Below are positions 58,233 through 64,000 of a stretch of DNA of 64,000 nucleotides, piece by piece. Location: assembly GCA_026225945.1 (NCBI GenBank), contig JAMJFZ010001796.1, forward strand, positions 21,180,001 through 21,244,000. Reading direction: 5' to 3'. The stretch is from Cricetomys ansorgei (lineage: Eukaryota > Chordata > Mammalia > Rodentia > Nesomyidae). Each line of letters opens with the position of its first letter. Positions within the stretch are counted from its first letter, which is position 1. Under the pieces are notes generated by a model that was given only the letters and a program-made list of their open reading frames with translations, had not been told where the DNA came from and did not search any database. Both the position numbers and the translations under genes were made by a program.

Positions 58233-58630
58233 GCAATTCTGAAATAACTGAAGACTAACAAACTATAGCAGGTTATAAGAAAACTGTTCGGCTTTCCAAG
58301 CCTCCGTGGAGAGGAGGAAAGGAAAAAATATTTGATAGTGTCAGCCAACAGGTGCAGAGATAATGGCCACAGCTGTGCCACTTGTGTGCAATAGGTGTTT
58401 TCAGGTTGTTCAGACGTCAGGTGATAAACATGAGGAAATGTTGGAAAGAAAAGACAAAAGCTCCAGGGAAAGACTAAATACCTAACATATGGAAGCAATG
58501 TCACCAGGCAAGGGGTTTCGAAGGACAATTGCAAAATAATAAAATGCATAAAAAAGAGACGGATTCAAGGGCTAAGACAGAAGGTAAACAAAACAGACCT
58601 GCAGAAGTGACTTACCAGGGAGTGAAGGCT

Positions 58631-58745
58631 GATTAGATAGATGGATAGATGGATAGATAGATAGACGAATAGATAGATGGATAGACGGACAGATGGATGG
58701 ATGGATGGATGGATAGATATACATAGATATAGATAGATACATAGA
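58631..58745. repeat. (GATA)n/(GATG)n tetranucleotide repeat
   Basis: Interleaved gatagatg, gatggatg and atacatag units over about 115 bases. Confidence 0.92.
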
Positions 58746-58749
58746 TACT

Positions 58750-59585
58750 AACTTGTCCAATTGACTTTTCCTCCAAATTTTGTATTTGAACCAATATTGA
58801 TATAAATGTTTGCTGAATATGCATTATGCAGATAAGAAGAAAATACCCTTGAAATACACACATTATGAAAAGCAGGTATTTAAGACGAAAAGAAATCATT
58901 TCTGGGATATTTTAAACTCCAATGACAATGAAGTCACTCTGTGTACTGTCACAAATATAAACAGCTTTGCAATATTAATAAGAGAGTATATAAAATAAAG
59001 CAACACTAGCAACTGGGCTGATAGTAAAGGCAATTCACATGGAGGAAGTGTTGTGTGTAAGTCTATGAAACTTAACTCTGATTATGCGGTCTTAGTGAAT
59101 GGTTCAAACAACATCCAGGAGTCTTTCTAATTCCTTTCTGAACCCCTCCATGCAGCCCATCAATCAGTAGGTCTTGTAGCTCCCAATGCCAAAACATATC
59201 CTCAGCTTTTCCTCTTTCCCCTGCCACCATCCCGAAGTCACAGCTATTTCTTACCTAATACAAGTTTCCTCTAGTGAGACTCCCTGGTCTAGCTTAACCC
59301 TACAACCAATTCCCCAAGATTTATGAGACTAGCTTTCATAAAATGCAAATATTTTAACACTTCTATCCATCTCTAGAATAAAACTGAACCTCCCTCCCAC
59401 AGGCAGCATGTCCTGTACACATACTGGCCCCCCAAGTCTGAGGCTTCATTCTCTAGCAACTGGTGACAATGGCTTCCTTTTAGTTCCCAGAAATAGTTCA
59501 GTAGGCTAGTTTTAGAACCTTGCTACCTTTTTGGAAGCTCTTGTTAGTTCCCTATATGTGTGTCCTCTGTCTTTCCCTCCCTCCC
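58750..59585. other. Intron, nothing recognised
   Basis: No exon, RNA gene or repeat family identified. Confidence 0.4.
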
Positions 59586-59589
59586 CATC

Positions 59590-59895
59590 TCTCTGTGGTA
59601 TGTTCAAGTTCATGTGGATGTGCCCACCCATGTGTATATGTTATGTCAATGTGTGTGAAGATCAGAGATCAATACTATGGCCTTCCACCATATTTTATGA
59701 GACAGTCCCTCACTGAGTCTGGAGCCCATCTATTCAGCTCTAAGCTCTAAGGATCTGCCTGCCCGCTACGCTGTAACCCTGGGATTGGGTAACAGATCTC
59801 ATTATGGTGCCCATACCTTACTGATATGAATCCAAACTAGAATCTTCCTGCTTGCATGACTGGCACTTTTACTGAGTCATCTCCCAACTGCTTTG
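59590..59895 (-). repeat. B4 SINE, minus strand
   Basis: TG-rich tail side, gaagatcagagatcaatact, gagacagtccctcactgagt, a B1-type middle, and the end cttgcatgactggcactttt with gagtcatctccc, in reverse B4 order. Confidence 0.7.
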
Positions 59896-60844
59896 TGCTT
59901 TCATTCTTGGCTCCCATATTAGACTTCCCTCCCCTGATGACTCCGATCTAGTAGAGTTCTATCGTGATACCCTATTGGCTTCCTTCATGGCATCAGCTCA
60001 CGTACCATCTGTCTTCTCACCCTCAATGAGACCATAGCCTTTCTGGAGAAGAACAAATGTTGGTTCCTCTCACTGCTGAGTCTCAGCAGGCACAATATCT
60101 GAGTTACAGGAGGCACTGAGTAAGTATCTGTGGAGTGAATGAGTGTAAGAATGCACAGATCGGGGGCAGAGAACATATCCTAAGAATTCCAACATATTCT
60201 AGAAGCATTACACAATAGACAAGTCAGAGATAGAAAACTGATAAATATGGATTGGGTTTTAGAGCTGACAATGAGGAAATAGGAAAAATGAATATTAGTC
60301 ATCAGATAACGTGATTACAGATGCATGCATGAATAATCGCTGAATCAAAACAAAGGTAGAGAGTTTAGTTCTAAGCATCCTTCGGATGGTACAGAAAAGT
60401 AAGGAGAAGTTCCATTTAAGAGCTCATTCCTTGGTGAGGGCATCCAGAACACATGGGGAAGCTGAGAGATACCCCAGTGTTTCTTCCCACAGAAGCTTGG
60501 AATGATTCCACTCATACATGAAGGGTTGGAGTGATACCTCACGCTGTGGTTGCAGAATCAGGAGGTGGCACCAGCAATGATTCAAAAAAGAGAGCTGGAC
60601 TTTGTGCTGGGTCCTATAGAAAGCCCGAGAGTTGGCTCAGAAGACAAGGAAGAGGAACAATGTTGGATTCAAAGGGGGTTTTGGCTAATGTGTATGGAAA
60701 AGTTAATTTCAAGCACATTTGTTCTCCTTGTAAGAAAGCAGACAGTTGTGTTGGATAAAGAGAAGTGGGGGTGTCTAGAAAAATCCACTACAAAGCTAGC
60801 AGATGTAAGAGATCCAAAAAGGCTTCAGTTAAAAATGTGACTTT

Positions 60845-60955
60845 TAGCTGGGTGTGAAGGTACGCATCAGCATCCATGCTACCTGGGAGTCTGAGGCAGG
60901 ACAGTCATCACTTGATGAGAGCAGTCTAACAACATGACAGGACCTCAGAGAGGTG
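60845..60955 (+). repeat. B1-like fragment followed by short TAGG/GACA repeats
   Basis: tagctgggtgtgaaggtacg and gctacctgggagtctgaggc are a diverged B1 head and middle. taggtagg and gacagacagaca units follow to about 61008. Confidence 0.55.
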
Positions 60956-61009
60956 ATATATAGGTAGGTAGGTGGGAGTCTGACAGGACAGACAGACAGA
61001 TAGACAGTC

Positions 61010-62105
61010 CTATTTTACTTGTATAAAAAAATTATTCTTCAGAGACATTTTACCTAAAATCTAAAATGATTGTCTTTTGGGGACAGAATCATAGGACTTT
61101 TTTTATTTGAGCCTGTTTGAGTATAGAAGTTTTTTGATAGTTCTGGGTAAATGTGTAAAATTATCTGAAATGCTATATAACATCTTAAGCTATTACAGAA
61201 AAGCAGACTGGTCAAATGCAATGTAAATGGCGTGGCTTGGCAATTCCATACAGATGCCTGAGGTCACAGTAACCAGAAGCTTCACTCAGTACAAACTTAC
61301 AAATTTGATTTTTAAAATAACACATTCCTCATGCAAATTAAATTACAATATTATATGAATGGGGAAATTCAATAGAAGAATGAAAGAGAAAAAAAAAAAG
61401 CTATCTCAAAAAAAAAAAAGAACCAGCTTAAGAGAAGCATAGGTATCAATCAACCTGATTCTAAGTCACAAGAGATGAAATCCAGTCAAAAAAGATTTAT
61501 TTACACTGAAAATTAAAGTAATTAGTTGAACATCGTGTCACGTGGCCAGACCGCTTTTACTTGGTCAGCTATATCTTAGGTTGCATCTCTGTGTTATGCC
61601 TTAAGAAGCTTGTAGGACTCAGTTCCAAACCCAGACACTTGAGACTACATTTTTGTGCCACACAACAGGATATTCTGCTCCAAGTTAAGGACTTGAGTCA
61701 ACCCCACTTCCCCTATTGTTATGCTCTAAGAAGAATGGGTACTAAAAGATAAATCTTGCTTCAGGAAAAAAAATAAAATTGTGCTTATATTTTTAGTAAG
61801 CTATGTTTCTAGTGCAAAGGATCTTTGCATCTCATTGCGAAAAACAATGGTGTCCACATTCTACTCTCAGTATGAAGTGAACTTCTAACAGGACCATCAG
61901 AAATCACAGCTATGAACTCCAGACCAAACTCAAAAGGCAACAACCTCAAAAGCAAGACAAGGCGGCAGGATTTGGAGGGTAGTCAAAATGTAGATCAGTA
62001 GCCAGCATGGGGTTTGCTGAATTTGAAGATGTTGACCTTGAGGGTGGCCACAGTTGTGACTGTTGACAGGGAACTAAGATAGCCAGCATTGAAGGCATTC
62101 CCTGT
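61010..62105. other. Intron, nothing recognised
   Basis: Contains two A-rich runs near 61389-61420. No exon, RNA gene or repeat family identified. Confidence 0.4.
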
Positions 62106-62109
62106 GTCT

Positions 62110-62480
62110 TAAGGAGCATGGGGTATCCCGGCCCGTGGGATCTTTAACCGAAACCCCAGGAGAAGGCGTGGGAATGGGATATGGGCAGGGACGCGAGGAG
62201 TGAAAGGCAGACTCTCTGTCCGGTCAGGCCTTCGATTTATTGAACATGAGTAGCAGTATTTATAAGAAGCTCTCAGGTGGGGAGGGGAGAAGGGAATGCG
62301 TAAGCAGGTATCTATGGTAACCTTATCTGGCATGGGACTAGTCTGGTCTATCCAGTATTCCTAGGTACTGTTAGAATGTCCCAGAGTGAGCAATAAGGAA
62401 GTGCATGGAGCTGTGAAATTCTCTCTAGGGCTTCCTGTGTAATCTACAAGGGTGGAAACGAGGAATGAGGAAGCAATAGG
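62110..62480 (-). mobile_element. Probable LTR of an endogenous retrovirus, same strand as Dner
   Basis: Read on the minus strand it shows a TATA box tataaata (62264-62257), a poly(A) signal aataaa (62241-62236) and a GC-richer U5-like stretch with ggcctgaccggacagagag and gccttctcctggggtttcgg. This order is typical of rodent class II LTRs. No retroviral genes follow. Outer ends and target duplication were not resolved; similar sequence may extend to about 62800. Confidence 0.5.
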
Positions 62481-62934
62481 GTTGTGTTAGTTGGAAGGGC
62501 AGTTTCTCAGAACTGAGCAGCTTCGGGCTATCTGACCTTGTCCATACTCTGTCCATTAAGACCAGAGCAGAAACGGATCTTTAAAAGGTGGGATGCTTTG
62601 TGTTTCAAGCCAGCGTCCAGGGGTCCACTTACTACACTGGGGAAGGATCTCAGGATGACACAGCACAGGGAGGGAGCGAGTCTTGGAAAAGAAGAGAGGT
62701 AGAGCAGGGTACTCCTAAAGTCTGAGTCTATGGATGACTCCAAAGCATGAGTAGGGTACTGGAAGCAGTCAATGAGATCCAAACTCTCCTCCCCGCAGCT
62801 GTCCCTGAGTTTGCAAGTCTAGCCAAGAAGAGCCATTTGTTTGCTTCAATTAAACTCTGATGAATCCATCTCTATCTCATGGAGCTTCCTCCATAAGATA
62901 AACTGACTGCTGGGATACTTCAGAAATATTTGCT

Positions 62935-63050
62935 CATTCATTCATTCAACAAATGTCTCACATGTCTCTAAGAGCTAGGTGTTCTAAGGGAACAATCCCA
63001 GGTAGTATCACTGTCCTCAAAGAGCTTGGAGTCCCCTGATGGAGCATGGA
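62935..63050 (+). repeat. Ancient L2/MIR-class fragment
   Basis: attcattcattcaacaaatg, agagctaggtgttctaaggg and cctcaaagagcttggagtcc follow a common mammalian-wide repeat; class uncertain. Confidence 0.45.
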
Positions 63051-63159
63051 TATGCACCAGCCACCATCACAAGAAAAAGAATGTCTTTAGAGAGAACTTG
63101 GTGTACAGGATGCATAGACAACTGACAAAGTGACACAGGATAGAATCTCCTGGCAAGAG

Positions 63160-63520
63160 AGCCGTGGTGAGGGATTGTCTAGATCAGGTCAGCCAGTGGG
63201 CATGTCTGTGGGGGATTGTCTTCACTATCTAATTGATGTGGAAAAACTCAGCCCACGGTGGGCGGCACCATTCCCTGGGTTTGGGTTCTGGACTGTATAA
63301 GAATGGAGAAAGTTAGCTGAGTACCAAACATGCATGCATTCATCACTCTCTGCTCTTGACTGTGTATATAATGTGACTAGCTGCTTCAAGTTCTCATGGC
63401 CTTGCCTTCCTCACAATGATAAATAACCTGGAAGTAAGAGCTAGAATGAACTCTTTCTCCCATAAGCTGCCTTTTGTCAGAGTATTTTAATCCCAGCAAC
63501 AGAACTGAAATTAGGACAGA
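63160..63520 (+). mobile_element. Rodent medium-reiteration repeat
   Basis: gatcaggtcagccagtgggc, cacggtgggcggcaccattc, tggactgtataagaatggag, aatgtgactagctgcttcaa and gctgccttttgtcagagtat run in the family's forward order. This is the longest uninterrupted copy in the window. Confidence 0.7.
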
Positions 63521-63639
63521 ACACAAGATCATGGGTGTCAGAGTCAGACATGGGGTTTATATCCTAGGACCAGAAAACTACAGGATCCATCTGGAAGTAA
63601 TATAGTAACATCTACCTTGTACAGCTGTGGAAATTTAAA

Positions 63640-63860
63640 ATATGTCATTTAGTCACTTGCTTTTATTAGTGTTGTTCCAAGCAGTGCAGATTCATGGCCC
63701 ATTTAATCCTTAGAACTGTCCTGTTAGGTAGCTCCTAGTAATACTACCTTTACTGCACAGATGGGAAAATGAGGCCTGGAGAATTTAAACAACTTGCCCA
63801 AGGTCACCCAGAAATAAGTGACGGACAGAGATTCAAATTCAAACTCATGTAACATAAGAG
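63640..63860 (+). repeat. MIR SINE
   Basis: Close to MIR in order: catttaatccttagaactgt, gcacagatgggaaaatgagg, caacttgcccaaggtcaccc and gacggacagagattcaaatt. Confidence 0.8.
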
Positions 63861-64000
63861 ATTTGAGTCTTGACTTTTAACTGCCAAGTTATGGTGAATC
63901 AATAACCTTAAAGGACAAGCACACTGCTTAAAGACACAGTGCACGTTTAACAAATGGCAAGCATCATGTCACTGCTAAGGTTACTTGAGATGCTGTAGTA

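Larger units (their letters stand above)
1..64000 (-). other. Dner: Dner locus, internal part (4 exons, 3 full introns)
   Basis: Four minus-strand exons encode consecutive EGF-like repeats that match the C-terminal part of the DNER ectodomain in order and residue content. The exons splice in one continuous frame. The first N-terminal exons, the transmembrane segment and the cytoplasmic tail were looked for and not seen, so the window most likely starts and ends inside introns. Known of the family: DNER is a single-pass neuronal membrane protein with about ten EGF repeats, reported as a Notch ligand lacking the DSL domain and involved in neuron-glia signalling. Full introns measure 21849, 13132 and 8200 bp; the flanking introns exceed 13.9 kb (upstream) and 6.3 kb (downstream). 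Confidence 0.93.

Noticed and set aside
58631..58745. CRISPR-like repeat array
   Set aside because: Tetranucleotide GATA/GATG repeats without spacers, in a mammalian intron.
50094..64000. Upstream Dner exon for EGF 4/5
   Set aside because: No minus-strand EGF cysteine pattern with splice sites was found; it probably lies beyond 64000.
1..64000. A previously undescribed gene system
   Set aside because: Apart from the Dner exons, everything I can recognise is intron, transposon relic or simple repeat; no clustered unexplained genes exist.

Overview
This window is an internal piece of a mammalian gene. It reads as genomic DNA of a mouse-like (muroid) rodent: SINEs of the B1, B2/B3, B4 and ID classes are scattered throughout, with rodent L1 3' ends, rodent-type LTRs and older mammalian MIR and L1M fragments. 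Coding sequence makes up under 1% of the window. There is no bacterial, phage, CRISPR or operon-like content.

The only protein-coding gene I can support is Dner (Delta/Notch-like EGF repeat-containing receptor, a neuronal transmembrane protein), transcribed on the minus strand. Four coding exons lie in transcript order at 50093-49869, 28019-27897, 14764-14651 and 6450-6319. They encode the end of EGF-like repeat 5, all of repeats 6 to 9, and EGF 10, which finishes at the last exon. All four exons start and end in phase 1, and every intron cuts at the same place in the EGF fold: a glycine codon between cysteines 5 and 6. The reading frame joins across all three complete introns (21849, 13132 and 8200 bp) with no stop or frameshift. 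I found neither the next upstream exon (EGF 4/5) nor the downstream transmembrane/cytoplasmic exons, so the whole window appears to lie inside the gene.

The rest is intron. Layout by coordinate: 1-6318 is intron 3' of the last exon, with B2, a HAL1/L1 ORF1 relic and a B4. 6451-14650 has an interstitial telomeric repeat, L1 relics, B1, B2 and B4. 14765-27896 has a TG-rich tract, an L1 3' end, ID_B1, and a rodent repeat broken by a B3 that is itself broken by an LTR-like sequence. 28020-49868 has a twin-primed L1, several copies of a rodent medium-reiteration repeat, a long TG minisatellite, a solo LTR with target-site duplication, and a tandem B2 pair. 50094-64000 has B1, three L1 pieces, a split old L1, a sense-strand LTR and MIRs. 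Every L1 fragment I recognise has its 3' end pointing along the plus strand, antisense to Dner.

I found no undescribed biological system. The most unusual points are the telomeric-repeat insertion, the twin-primed and nested transposon histories, the sense-strand LTR upstream of the Dner exons, and a weak 5' splice site on the largest exon. Repeat family names come from recognising sequence by eye and were not checked with a repeat database; outer edges of most repeats are approximate.
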